NCBI GenBank assembly: GCA_009176605.1
Contig: SEYY01018608.1
Coordinates: 1-22,500, forward strand
DNA: 22,500 nt
Origin: Armadillidium nasatum
Taxonomy: Eukaryota > Arthropoda > Malacostraca > Isopoda > Armadillidiidae
Direction: 5' to 3'
Shown: one piece after another, positions 1 through 16,827 of the stretch
Numbering within the stretch: position 1 is the stretch's first letter
Layout: every line of letters starts with the position of its first letter
The notes under the pieces: generated by a model
Seen by the model: the letters and a program-made list of their open reading frames with translations, nothing else
What the model was told of the DNA's origin: nothing
The model's database searches: none
Position numbers and translations under genes: made by a program

Positions 1-228
1 GTGGTGTTCGACAAAGTGAAAATTAGTAAAGAGACCGCGAATGTTGCAGAAGTTAATGAAAAAGGAAAATCGTGCACCAGGGCAAGTCGGCGTAGAGGTT
101 TTTGTGGCACCAACCCCATCACCGGAGGCCACCAACTCCCAAGTGGTGATGGGGGAAGTAGTGGATGAGGGGTATTCTTTGGATTCCGCCCCTTGTAGCA
201 TCTCCGAGGCAGTTTTATGCTTCGCCAT
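1..228 (-). CDS. Jockey-like retrotransposon J0, N-terminus of the endonuclease ORF (partial, runs off the left edge)
   Basis: An open frame of 76 codons starts at an ATG (226-228, minus strand; protein begins MAKHKTASEMLQ) and runs without a stop to base 1, so it continues outside the window. It leads into FCNIRGL (the Asn of which is where the apurinic-type endonuclease of these elements has its first catalytic residue) and FVEHH. The same reading, more decayed, is found at 19936-20149 (LCNVR, then PHLLFLTETQ), which is how it was identified. In the family this is the start of the single endonuclease-reverse transcriptase polyprotein that nicks target DNA and primes reverse transcription on it. 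This copy is better preserved than its homologue, which has ATA in place of the ATG. Assignment to the Jockey superfamily is from motif resemblance; the exact clade (Jockey, CR1, I) is not settled. Confidence 0.7.
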   Translation of the reverse strand, partial: MAKHKTASEMLQGAESKEYPSSTTSPITTWELVASGDGVGATKTSTPTCPGARFSFFINFCNIRGLFTNFHFVEHH

Positions 229-505
229 TTTGTTGATGTTGCATTAAAGGTAATGTAGTAGAAAGTGCTTGTAAATTTGTAAGAGCATGAGAAGGGAGTT
301 GGGAGAAGGAAAAGTGGGAGCATAGACACTCTGGTGTTAGACGAGGGTACACTAGAGACCCTCTGAGAAGGTGAAACGTGAAAAGAAACGAACCAAAGGG
401 CAACGGAGTGAAACGGAATGGTCTAGCCCAACCTATCACCCCGCGGTTAAGCCCAATGGGGGGTACTTTCATCGCTTTCATCGCTTCGGACTGCGCTACG
501 TCCTC

Positions 506-508
<3 letters not shown>
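229..508 (-). other. 5' UTR of Jockey-like copy J0
   Basis: Homologous to 20150-20478 over its whole length, in the same orientation. Shared blocks include the plus-strand motifs AGACCCTCTGAGAAGGTGAA and GACTGCGCTA. Both copies stop at the junction with a (TA)n tract, which defines the 5' end of the element. No coding potential beyond short frames. Confidence 0.7.
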
Positions 509-562
<54 letters not shown>

Positions 563-585
563 TATATATATATATATATATATAT
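509..585. repeat. (TA)n microsatellite, one AATT interruption
   Basis: TA dinucleotides with a single phase break near 559. Left border is the 5' end of J0, right border the start of the hexamer element. Confidence 0.97.
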
Positions 586-971
<386 letters not shown>

Positions 972-1033
972 AAGTTCAATTTTTATATGAAAGTGAACTT
1001 TTCTGTGTCTTTCTTAAAAATGTATCGTGTGAT

Positions 1034-1071
1034 TTTATGAATGAAAATAATATTTTATTTTCATTCATAAA
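1034..1071. repeat. Perfect 17-bp inverted repeat with 4-nt loop
   Basis: Arms TTTATGAATGAAAATAA (1034-1050) and its exact reverse complement (1055-1071) around TATT. It could fold as a cruciform or RNA hairpin. No adjacent element end was recognised. Confidence 0.85.
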
Positions 1072-1768
1072 TAGCTTCAAAATCTATAATTTGTTTTTCG
1101 GATTGTTAAAATTAATTTTTGATTGTTAAAATATTTCGTAGTAGAGTTAGTTTTTAAGAATATAAAGGGTTGAGAAATTTATATAAGATCAATGATTCTG
1201 AGGCCGTACCAGAGACAACAACAATCAACCTGAAGCCGCATCTTAAAGAAGACCAATGGAAAATCTCTAGCCAATAAAGGTGGAGGTAAACTAAAATCTC
1301 TAGCCATAAAGGTGGAGGTAATACTAAATCCATTCATCAAAGATATTTAAAAGTCTCAATAAAGAAATATTTCATGAGATGATATTCTTAGAAAGAATTA
1401 CTACAAGAAAGAAAATTAAATCAATCATAATATAAAATAAAGGATGCATCTACATAAAATCATAATAACAGGTTGGAACTCAGCGAAACATCTTCTGAAG
1501 AGAGTTCTTGTCTCGGTCACGAACACGCTACCATAATAATCGTATTTATATATTATTATATTATATTTCGTTTTATCAAGAATCTAAATTAAAGACGTCA
1601 TCTCAGATCTTTTAAATTATTTAGAAATTACATCCTTTACCTATTTAAAATATAAATCAAATAAATTATTTTACAAATAGTGGCAGCTACTGGGATTTAT
1701 TCACATCTAACCAAAAACAACCTTTAAATTATTTTACAAATGGTGGCAGCTTTTAAATTATTTTTACA
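1072..1768. other. Unassigned AT-rich DNA with two short direct-repeat pairs
   Basis: No gene seen. Two near-identical ~29-bp units (1260-1289 and 1293-1321, containing ATCTCTAGCC and AAAGGTGGAGGTAA) lie in tandem. A 27-bp unit (1662-1688) ending GTGGCAGCT recurs with one mismatch at 1725-1751, 63 bp later, with a third partial unit running into the (TA)n tract. Confidence 0.75.
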
Positions 1769-1781
1769 ATATATATATATA

Positions 1782-1849
<68 letters not shown>

Positions 1850-1865
1850 TATATTATATATTATA
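1769..1865. repeat. (TA)n microsatellite with ACT/ATTA interruptions
   Basis: TA dinucleotides from 1769, broken near 1783 (TACTA) and after 1848 (TACTATATTATA). Confidence 0.95.
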
Positions 1866-1952
1866 CTGGTTTACACCAGCACCTTTGGTGGGAGCGAAGG
1901 GCCAGCATCAGCTGGCACTGAGGGCAAGGCTTACTTGTAAGGTCCTCGGTGA

Positions 1953-2000
1953 TGACGTCAAGTGCGTGCGCGCGCACACACATTTTTTCTCATGACGTCA
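1953..2000. other. Two TGACGTCA octamers flanking an alternating purine-pyrimidine tract
   Basis: Perfect TGACGTCA palindromes at 1953-1960 and 1993-2000 enclose a strictly alternating purine-pyrimidine run at 1962-1982 (GTGCGTGCGCGCGCACACACA, 21 bp), a good Z-DNA candidate. Further perfect octamers occur at 2720-2727 and 3174-3181. Whether they act as CREB/ATF sites is not shown; they lie in the repeat arms and may be part of the element. Confidence 0.6.
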
Positions 2001-2039
2001 TCATCACTTGACTTTGAATCCGATGAAGTCGGAGTTAAA

Positions 2040-2180
2040 AAATTTAGGATGCGACTGATCCTCAGGTTCATATCCGCGAGGTGCCTCCCTTCGGGCGCTG
2101 GAGAGCGGTGCAGCTCGGAAATAACGCTGGCACGACCGCACTTCGCGATACCCGGTGGACGCAGAATAATGCAAAGCGCG
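2040..2180. other. GC-rich island of unknown origin
   Basis: A ~140-bp block much richer in GC than its surroundings, containing GGTGCCTCCCTTCGGGCG and CACTTCGCGATACCCGG. Both strands have an open frame across it but neither gives a protein I recognise, and no snRNA, rRNA or histone pattern fits. It may be a fragment of an older element. Confidence 0.35.
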
Positions 2181-2868
2181 AACGTGTTCACAAACTTTTA
2201 TGATGTTGTCATGGCATCCAGTTTTCTTTTTGTCATGAATACTCCCCCCCTTCCCTCTGTTATTTTGATCACAGGACTTGAAAAAATTTCAACTTCTTCA
2301 CTCATACTCACGTGGTGTCATGGAATCCAAAATTACTCTTTTAATTATATCGTAAGAAATATTACTTTACCTCTTATATTCTTAGCTACGTATTTGATTA
2401 TATTGTATGAATTATTACTTTTTCGACTTTTTTCTGAATTTTTTTTGTTGAAATTTATATGAATATTTATACTCTGAAGCAGTAAAGAACTTTAACAAGC
2501 ATTAGGGCGGGTATACACACATCCACACTTGTATAAACTTAAAAACACCCTTACGCCACGTAGTTAAAACATGACATATCAAGAACTCATAAACAAAAGA
2601 GGGAAACTAAATACATTTTCACTTATTACATATTCACTAACAACAAAATCTTCCAAAAATAAAGTTTTTAATATTAAATATATTTACCATCTTATTAAAT
2701 ACACGAAATATAAATATTGTGACGTCATACATTTTCTTAATTACATTGTATTCGTTATTATTATCATGAGATTTTATGTTTGCAACGTCTTGAACATAAA
2801 TTCCTATGACATCATACCTTTTCTTTGAACGCTTTGATTTTAAGTTCTGACATTAATTTTAATTCGTT

Positions 2869-2913
2869 TGGCTCTTTGGAAAGTCATGGATTTCCATTCA
2901 TGAAGTTCGAATC
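2869..2913 (+). other. tRNA-like pol III promoter remnant (possible SINE head)
   Basis: TGGCTCTTTGG (2869-2879) resembles a tRNA A box and GTTCGAATC (2905-2913) is a perfect B-box core, 36 bp apart, with TGGATTTCCATTCATGAA between them, similar to an anticodon-arm region. The spacing is about 8 bp short for a real tRNA and no full cloverleaf with acceptor stem forms, so at best a tRNA-derived SINE head or pseudogene. Confidence 0.3.
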
Positions 2914-3256
2914 TCGGTCTCAATAATTTTGGAAATTTAATTTTCATTCAAAAGATGGAACTAAAATGAAGTCAAGAATAAGGAGGGAAAATTTCAAAAC
3001 CAAGTGGTCAAATCCAAGATGGCGGAAACCACGTGATAATAACATCATGAATGAAGAAAAACAAGATGGAGGATGGATGACCTTATAGAGTCAACTTAAT
3101 CCAGGGTCGTGACATCATAAGGTCAGTTAAGTGTAGGTATGTGAGTGTACGTGTGAGCACGTGCACCCGAGCGTGACGTCACCACCGATGACATCTTGCA
3201 GCATTGTATTGTTGCTAAGTGTCACTACAATAGGGCCTTACCTTCAGTGCCAGCTG

Positions 3257-4896
3257 TCAATTACACTTGCATTCCCCTCGTGCCGAGTGAGCGTAGCCTA
3301 ATCAATTATGGCCCCTTCCTGACGTCGCGTGATTTTGTTAGAATAAGCTAGAGAAAGCTAGAAGAGCTAGAAATAACTCAAGAAAGTGAGTAGAATCCGT
3401 AAGTAAAAACCACAAGTGCCAATGAAAAACCGCAAGAAAAATTCCAAGTGCTACTGAAAACCACAAGTAGAGATAAAATAAACACAAAATAATTTAGGAA
3501 AACGCCTGAGAAGAGCGGTTTTCCCTCTTTTCTCCTTACCTCAATTTTTTCCTTTAAAAATAGGCCTAGGAAAGAGCGTGGACCTCATTGCTACCTGACA
3601 CTTGCAATTGCACTTTCTTCAAAAGTATCCTCTTACTGCTCTAGTCATTTATTTCGATATTTTCTATTTTAATGTATATGTATATGGATATGAAGGAGAG
3701 TATTACTAATAATAAATTTTTATATCTAATAAAGATATTTTGCTTTTACTGCCAATAAAATTATTTTTTCATTTATAATTCGAATGTCCTAATTATTTTC
3801 TTCTTCTACTATTGTCATTAGAATGTTGTTTCAAATCTAGCTTGTTGTAATAAATCCTAGTTTTTTAGCTTTCAGGAAAAGAGGAAATTTTTTTCCCCCT
3901 AAATAATGACGAATCGTTGTTGAAAAGTTGATAACTCACTTTTGTTAGAAAAGTATCAACCACCTTGCACACATAATTAAATTATTTTTATATTTATTCT
4001 AAAAATGCAGTACACTTTTCTTTGTAATTCCCAGAGCTTACGCTATTTTAGGTGTCAGAATTATGCCACTTAATAAAACATGCAATATACTTTGTCAATC
4101 ATTTTTAAAGTTGTACCTATTTGTAATTACTAAATATTTCTTGTCTTCCAAGCTTGTTCTGCCTAAAATATTTCCACCTTTATTGGATAGTTAATTTAGA
4201 AAATGACAATAAGAGCAAACTGAACACTCTCTTACTGAAAATTTTTTGAAGTCAAAATGTAAAGACAAATTTATGTTCATCCACATATTTTTGTGACAAA
4301 CTTCATTTTCTGTGATGAATGCAAGTTTCAAGTTTGTTAGACTGTTTACCGCTATAATTGGATAACTTACAGACTAAAAAATGCGCACAAGATCTTTCAA
4401 ACATATCAATTAAGAGTGAATATTCTGTTTATATTATCAAGTTCTCGAAATTTATAGATCAAATACTTTGAAATAATCATCTTAACAAGCATCTCGTATA
4501 TACACTGGATACATTCTAAAAGAAGAGCCTAAGTTATTTCGCTGTTCCGGAAAGCACAAAAAATTTGATATTATTCTCTTTTTTTGAATGATTATTTGTG
4601 CAAAGAAGATCAAATTAAATGTCGCACTTCTTCCAGTTTTCTAACTGCCAATTTTTTTTATCTGAAGTTGATAATTAAAAATAAGTTGCAATCGTTTTCA
4701 AATTTCTGTATTAACTATTTCCTCATTTGATACAGAGTGTGACTTCGGAAAAATATTAATTCAAGAATTAATATCACTCAAAAAAAGATTAAAAACAAGA
4801 AAAGGTTCATTTACAGTTATTTTTTTCATATCAAGAGGGAACATGTCATGGCTTTTGCTCTTAATCGAGAGAGGGAGCTTCATCGATTACAGCAAT
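3257..4896. other. Unassigned AT-rich DNA with small repeats
   Basis: No gene, exon or element was recognised in this 1.6 kb. AGCTAGA is repeated three times at 3347-3371. A degenerate minisatellite at about 3405-3470 repeats AAAACCACAAGT and close variants (AAAACCGCAAG). A perfect 10-bp inverted repeat with a 2-nt spacer (ATATTAATTC/GAATTAATAT) is at 4753-4774. Confidence 0.6.
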
Positions 4897-4902
4897 TATA
4901 TA

Positions 4903-4992
<90 letters not shown>
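4897..4992. repeat. (TA)n microsatellite
   Basis: TA dinucleotides with one phase break near 4909. Neither flank is a recognised element end. Confidence 0.97.

Positions 4993-8458
<3,466 letters not shown>

Positions 8459-8548
<90 letters not shown>
8459..8548. repeat. (TA)n microsatellite
   Basis: Uninterrupted TA dinucleotides following the 61-bp island. Confidence 0.97.

Positions 8549-10776
<2,228 letters not shown>

Positions 10777-10857
<81 letters not shown>
10777..10857. repeat. (TA)n tract at the 3' end of the RTE-like element
   Basis: TA dinucleotides that follow the 3' UTR of the minus-strand RTE-like element with no poly(A) between; the junction reads GTAATATAATATATA on the minus strand. 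It may be target sequence, element tail or both. Confidence 0.95.
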
Positions 10858-10862
<5 letters not shown>

Positions 10863-10884
10863 TACTTACGTCTTACGTCTTCCC

Positions 10885-12420
10885 TCAGGTAGGCCTACGG
10901 CCTGTCAGCGGAGACAGCATCGTCCTCCACGCATTCCTCTCCAGCAGCACACCGTCCTCCAAAAGTTGTTGCATCGCAGGCAGTCCATTTCTTCTCAACG
11001 CTCTCTCCACACAATCTCTCCATCTTCCCCTCGGTCTCCCCCTCGGCCTCACTCCCTCCACTCTCCACCTCCACCTCCTACTTGCTACTCGTTCTTCAGT
11101 CATTCTCTCCACATGCCCCCACCACCTCAATCTCGCCGCGTCGATTCTATTTAACACCGGCACTACACCAACTCTCTCTCTAAACCATTCATTTCTCAAT
11201 CTATCTCTTCTCGTCTTTCCCATCATCGTTCTCAACACTCTCATTTCAGCAGCTTCGATCCTTTTTTCTTCCCTAGTTGAAACGCTCCAGGTTTCTGCTC
11301 TATATGTCAGGGTGGGCACCAATATATTATCGAATATAATCCTTTTCACCTCTATATCCATCACCCGATCCTTCATAATTGGGAACAGTGCTCTCATTGT
11401 TCTTCCATATTTTTCCATTCTAGCTTCCACCTCACACACACATCCTCCTCTACTCGTAAAAACACTACCCAGATACACAAACTGTTCTACATTTTTTAAT
11501 CTTTCTCCGTCAATGATGATCTCTACCTCTCTCTCCTCTCCTCTACCCACTCTCATAATTACCGTCTTTTCCGTGTTCATTTTCAGCCCCACCTCTCTCA
11601 AGTTTCTCTCAAAACTCTCCATTAACCCTCTCAATGTTTCCTCTTCTTCACTCCAACAAGCTAAATCATCTGCATACCCCATTATATCACCGTTCATGTT
11701 CGGGAATTCTTCTTTAACCCTACCAATAACCACATCCAAGTATGCTATAAAAAGCAGTGGAGACAGAATACTTCCTTGCCTTACTCCTGTCCCTATTTCA
11801 AACCATTTATCATTTTCGCATCCGGTTCTTACCTTACATTCACATACAGTATACAAGCTCATTATTGCTTTTCTCAATCTTTCCTCCACTCCATATACCT
11901 CTCCCAACATTCTCCACAGTATATTTCTGGGTACTGAGTCAAAGGCCTTTTTTAAATCCAGAAAGGCTATATACACTGTTTTGTTAAATTCCCAGCTCTT
12001 CTCTAATACTATTCTCAAGGCAAACAGTAGGTCCGAGGTACTTCTTCCCTTCCTGTACCCATGTTGCTCTTCACCCAACTGCCCTTCTATCATTCTTCTC
12101 AATCTTTTCTCTAGAATTCTTTCGTATACTTTGGCTATATGGTCCAACAGTGCTATTCCTCTATAATTTCCACACTCCCCCGTGTCTCCCTTGCCCTTGT
12201 AGATGGGTAAAACAATTATTTTGCCCCATCTACCGGGAACTACACCATCCCTCCAACACCTGTTAAAAAGGTCCACTACTCTCTTCTTCAACTCCACTCC
12301 TCCCTCTTTTATCAGTTCTATAACTATTCCATCCTCACCCGGCGCTTTTCCATTTTTCATCTTTGACAATGCTTCCTCATATTCCTCCTCCGTTATAGGA
12401 TCCTCCTCTCCCTCTCTCTC
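10885..12420 (-). CDS. RTE-like reverse transcriptase and C-terminal domain
   Basis: The frame is open for about 510 codons from just after an in-frame TGA at 12421-12423 to the TGA at 10885-10887. Numbering from the TTG at 12369: GKAPGEDG (7-14) opens the reverse transcriptase domain; NYRGIALL (68-75); EQHGYRKGRSTSD (101-113); FLDLKKAFDSV (136-146) with catalytic Asp 138; GVRQGSILSPLLF (195-207); GYADDL (231-236), the YADD box holding the other two catalytic Asp; LGSVF (300-304); RWWGHVERM (415-423); and an Arg-rich RPRGRPRGRW tail block (441-450) typical of RTE proteins. All catalytic residues are present. The enzyme copies element RNA onto nicked chromosomal DNA in the nucleus. It has no ATG of its own at the proper place and would be made as the second half of one polyprotein; a single frame change in a GA-rich run separates it from the endonuclease frame. 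Confidence 0.9.
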   Translation of the reverse strand, partial: EREGEEDPITEEEYEEALSKMKNGKAPGEDGIVIELIKEGGVELKKRVVDLFNRCWRDGVVPGRWGKIIVLPIYKGKGDTGECGNYRGIALLDHIAKVYERILEKRLRRMIEGQLGEEQHGYRKGRSTSDLLFALRIVLEKSWEFNKTVYIAFLDLKKAFDSVPRNILWRMLGEVYGVEERLRKAIMSLYTVCECKVRTGCENDKWFEIGTGVRQGSILSPLLFIAYLDVVIGRVKEEFPNMNGDIMGYADDLACWSEEEETLRGLMESFERNLREVGLKMNTEKTVIMRVGRGEEREVEIIIDGERLKNVEQFVYLGSVFTSRGGCVCEVEARMEKYGRTMRALFPIMKDRVMDIEVKRIIFDNILVPTLTYRAETWSVSTREEKRIEAAEMRVLRTMMGKTRRDRLRNEWFRERVGVVPVLNRIDAARLRWWGHVERMTEERVASRRWRWRVEGVRPRGRPRGRWRDCVERALRRNGLPAMQQLLEDGVLLERNAWRTMLSPLTGRRPT

Positions 12421-13778
12421 TCATATTGCTCCTCCTCACCTAAATCTACCTCTACATTTAACAACTCCTCAAAATATTCCGTCCATCTCTCGTTTACCTC
12501 TTCTTGGGCCGTAAGTACTTCACCTTCTTTATCTTTGATACTATAAAGTTTCTTCTTCGATTTTTTATACGTTTTTGCCAGCTTAAATATCTTCTTCTTT
12601 CCTCCCTCCACATCTTCCTCCAGTTCTTCTGCCAGTCTTATATTCATCAGTCTTTTTACTTCCCTTTTTACTATCTCTGCTCTATTTCTTGCAGTCACAT
12701 AATCTGCTCTAGTCTGTACTGTTCTTCTTCTCATTTTCTTATTCTTTTCGCACACCGCCATCTTTACTTCCTCATTCCACCATATAGTATGCTTTCTCCT
12801 TGTTCCTCCATACCATTTTACTCCCAGGGTCTCTTCTGCTGTTTTACCTATAATTTCCTGCAAATTTACATTTGTATCTTCTATTCTTGCCAATCTTTCC
12901 TTTAACTTCTCCACATATTCCTCCCTCTTTTCTTGCTCTTTTAAGGCTTCCACCTTAATTACTTTTCGCTTTTCTGTTATTTGCCATCTTGTTTCTTGTG
13001 TTTTTATTTTTGCCACTACCAATCTATGATCAGAGTCAAAACTGACTCCCGGAATTACCTTTACATTTTCCACTATCCTATAGTCGGATACAATAAAATA
13101 GTCTATTATAGACTTTTGATCAAATATTCCGGATATTTGATTCCACCTATATCTAGTAAACTTATGTGATTCCCTGTGTTTAAAGAAACCATTCATAATT
13201 TTTAAATTCTTTCTCATGCAAAAATCGATGAGTCGCTCCCCTTCTGGATTTCTTTCATCTTCACCATGTGGGCCCAACATTCGTTCCACTACATTTTCTC
13301 TCTTTCCAACCCTGGCATTAAAATCACCCATTAATAGATGTATCATATTTTCTTCGTCACCACTTTCCACCTCCTCCTCCACCAAGTCCATGAAAGCCTC
13401 CTTTTCCTCCTCTGTGTGCCCCTGTTGTGGGGCATATATCTGATATAGGCGATATTTCCTCCTCTTGATCTTAAGAGTGCTTATAATCATTCTCTCATTT
13501 ATTCCTCTTACTTCTTGGATAAAAGGTGTAATCTTTGGGCCAAAAATAAACCCCACACCATGCTTCTTTATTCCAACATCAATTCCTCTATACGCTAACA
13601 CGTAACCTCCTCCTATGTTTCTACCACACTCCGTCCCTTCCACTCTCATCTCCGACATGCCCACAACATCTATCCTTCTTTCTTTCATCATCTCCACTAT
13701 CTCCTCTTCCTTTCCTCTATATGTACCCACATTTATAGTGGCAGTTTTAATTTTATCAAAAGTGTAGTCCTTATTCAT
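12393..13778 (-). CDS. RTE-like apurinic-type endonuclease and linker
   Basis: The first ATG in frame is at 13776-13778 (MNKDYTFDKIK); the frame is open 29 codons further upstream but only from a non-ATG codon. The 461-residue product shows the exonuclease-endonuclease-phosphatase fold motifs in order: INVGT (Asn 16), MSEMRVEG (catalytic Glu 43), YQIYAP (Tyr 115), LLMGDFNARVG (Asp 152 and Asn 154), SIIDYFIVS (Asp 226) and DSDHRL (Asp/His, 249-251). All expected catalytic residues are present. Residues after about 290 form a charged linker leading towards the reverse transcriptase. The enzyme makes the first-strand nick for target-primed reverse transcription. The frame ends at TAA 12393-12395 about 25 bases after the reverse transcriptase frame has opened, so what would be one polyprotein is broken here. 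Confidence 0.9.
   Translation of the reverse strand: MNKDYTFDKIKTATINVGTYRGKEEEIVEMMKERRIDVVGMSEMRVEGTECGRNIGGGYVLAYRGIDVGIKKHGVGFIFGPKITPFIQEVRGINERMIISTLKIKRRKYRLYQIYAPQQGHTEEEKEAFMDLVEEEVESGDEENMIHLLMGDFNARVGKRENVVERMLGPHGEDERNPEGERLIDFCMRKNLKIMNGFFKHRESHKFTRYRWNQISGIFDQKSIIDYFIVSDYRIVENVKVIPGVSFDSDHRLVVAKIKTQETRWQITEKRKVIKVEALKEQEKREEYVEKLKERLARIEDTNVNLQEIIGKTAEETLGVKWYGGTRRKHTIWWNEEVKMAVCEKNKKMRRRTVQTRADYVTARNRAEIVKREVKRLMNIRLAEELEEDVEGGKKKIFKLAKTYKKSKKKLYSIKDKEGEVLTAQEEVNERWTEYFEELLNVEVDLGEEEQYERERERRIL
12396..12422 (-). other. Frameshift junction in a GA-dinucleotide run
   Basis: The endonuclease and reverse transcriptase frames overlap in a GA-rich run (plus strand (CT)5.5 at 12412-12422). 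The reverse transcriptase register is -1 relative to the endonuclease register, which equals one extra GA unit, the usual product of microsatellite slippage. No canonical X XXY YYZ slippery heptamer is present, so a mutation is favoured over programmed frameshifting. Confidence 0.75.
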
Positions 13779-13912
13779 ATTCCTTTTTCGTTTCCAAAGT
13801 CTTAAACCATGAGATCTGCGTGTTTCCGAGGCTGCTTCTAGGGTATTGAAAGCAAGTTTATTCAAGCAGTGGCTTGCTAAGCCTATCCTGCCCTAGCCAT
13901 ATCTCCGTTTGC

Positions 13913-13939
13913 CGAAACAGGACTTATGGTCCTGCTTCG
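13913..13939 (-). other. Hairpin in the 5' leader of the RTE-like element
   Basis: Plus-strand arms CGAAACAGGAC (13913-13923) and GTCCTGCTTCG (13929-13939) pair at 10 of 11 positions around TTATG. Some non-LTR elements carry self-cleaving HDV-like ribozymes at their 5' end; I could not build the required double pseudoknot here, so only a hairpin is claimed. Confidence 0.5.
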
Positions 13940-13976
13940 TTGCCCAGGGTGTACGTCGTGGACGTGGAGTTGGACT

Positions 13977-15511
<1,535 letters not shown>

Positions 15512-15583
15512 CTTGACCATGATTCCAATATTTCCATAATTCTGTTGGAAATAAGTAGCCCTCTGCTTTTTTCCCATCAGATG

Positions 15584-15587
<4 letters not shown>
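15512..15587 (+). other. 3' UTR of J+
   Basis: 76 bp from the stop to the (TA)n tract, ending CAGATGATACATATA. There is no poly(A); the 3' tail is TA. The same arrangement occurs at 15659-15740 for J-. Confidence 0.7.

Positions 15588-15658
<71 letters not shown>
15588..15658. repeat. (TA)n tract shared by the 3' ends of J+ and J-
   Basis: TA dinucleotides lying exactly between two tail-to-tail Jockey-like copies, so they form the loop of a large imperfect palindrome. Confidence 0.97.
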
Positions 15659-15663
<5 letters not shown>

Positions 15664-16701
15664 TTTTATACCTCTGGTGGACGAAGGTCAGTGGACAACT
15701 AATTTCCATCAGTCGGGTAAACACCGAAAATCTATTCAAGTTAAAGGCCGACATGTCCCGATACACGGCGTTTAAAGATGTTTAAGTGAAAGAAAGTTGG
15801 AAAAACAGATAAAGGGAGTGTGTTTCAGATTTATCAGTAGAGAACTTGACATATTGAGCATAGCTGTTATTTCTGGAATCAGAGTTCTGGATAGAGAAAG
15901 GATAAGTCTGTGAAGAAAGATGTGTCGCACGAGCTTTTCTCAATGAAGAAGGCTTGCAACGTTATCGCTCAGAAGAGCAGTGTCCATTGCAATAGCGATA
16001 GTATAGAGGACTGATCGATTCCACTGGCAGAAAGGGACTGGAGAGGATTAGTGCGAGAGGAAGAGTTTTTAAGATGAAAATCTCTAGACTCCACCTTTTC
16101 AAGAAGAGCTGAATGAGTGGAACTACCCTTGATATGTGAGATATACTATATTCAGTGGCGAACAACCTCCCTATAAGGAGATAGCAATTGGGATGGCGTA
16201 AGATAATTATTAAAGCTCCTCAGAACGCCCAACCCCTTAGAAGCTTGTCTAGAAAGAGAAGTAATGTAATCCTTCCAAGAAAGATCACGTGAAAAAAAAC
16301 ATACCCAGAATATTAAGGACAGATGAATGCTTGAGTTGTGTGTTTTCGAAGAAGATATCAAAATTGTTGTGTCGAGTAAAGAGATAAAGGTATAGAGTTT
16401 TTGAGGCATTGAAAACCACCACGTTTTCTCTGTCTCAATTGAAAGGAGTAATGAAATGTAGAGTCGTCAATATAGGAGTGAATAGGTGATGAAATAATAG
16501 AGATTGTGGTCATTAATGAAAAACAGAAAAAGTGTTGGGCATAGGACAGATCCTTGAAGAATATAACTATTAATCGATTTAAATTTTGAACGTTGGCAGT
16601 CTACATCAACTGCTATAGAACTACCAGAAAGGAAATCAGAGAGAAAGATAGACTCCGAAAGAGGGAAGTTTTAAAATCAACGCTTTGAGACAAATCTTTC
16701 G

Positions 16702-16827
<126 letters not shown>

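Larger units (their letters stand above)
1909..3256. repeat. Region bounded by imperfect inverted arms (possible TIR element)
   Basis: The left arm (about 1909-2000) read on the minus strand matches the right arm (about 3110-3256) on the plus strand. CCTTGCCCTCAGTGCCAGCTG pairs with CCTTACCTTCAGTGCCAGCTG (19 of 21), TGACGTCATCACCGAGGAC with TGACGTCACCACCGATGAC, and a GTGTG...GCGCGCAC tract with GTGTGAGCACGTGCAC. The right arm has about 30 extra bases before the CAGCTG end. The interior (2010-3100) has no convincing coding sequence. This could be a decayed DNA transposon or two inverted copies of a shorter repeat. No target duplication was identified. Confidence 0.5.
10858..13976 (-). mobile_element. 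Near-complete RTE-like non-LTR retrotransposon (~3.1 kb)
   Basis: Read on the minus strand: a ~200-bp 5' leader (13976-13779), an apurinic-type endonuclease frame, a reverse transcriptase frame in the adjacent register, a TGA stop and a 3' UTR of under 30 bp with a duplicated GACGTAA, then (TA)n. Length, the order endonuclease to reverse transcriptase, the absence of a separate gag-like ORF and the C-terminal LRWWGHVERM plus RPRGRPRGRW block fit RTE-clade elements (about 3.2 kb). Both ends touch (TA)n. There are no internal stops in either frame, so this is the youngest-looking element in the window; its composition is clearly less AT-rich than its surroundings. Confidence 0.88.

Noticed and set aside
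360-400. CTGAGAAGGTGAAACG as a second hammerhead core (also near 20329)
   Set aside because: The core reads CUGAGAA rather than CUGANGA, and no stem I or III forms.
2040-2180. GC-rich island as an snRNA, 5S rRNA or conserved exon
   Set aside because: No match to the U1, U2, U4, U6 or 5S patterns I know, no splice sites in a useful arrangement, and the translation is not recognisable.
1953-3181. TGACGTCA sites as promoters of a nearby gene
   Set aside because: No gene or transcription start was found beside them, and three lie in repeat arms.
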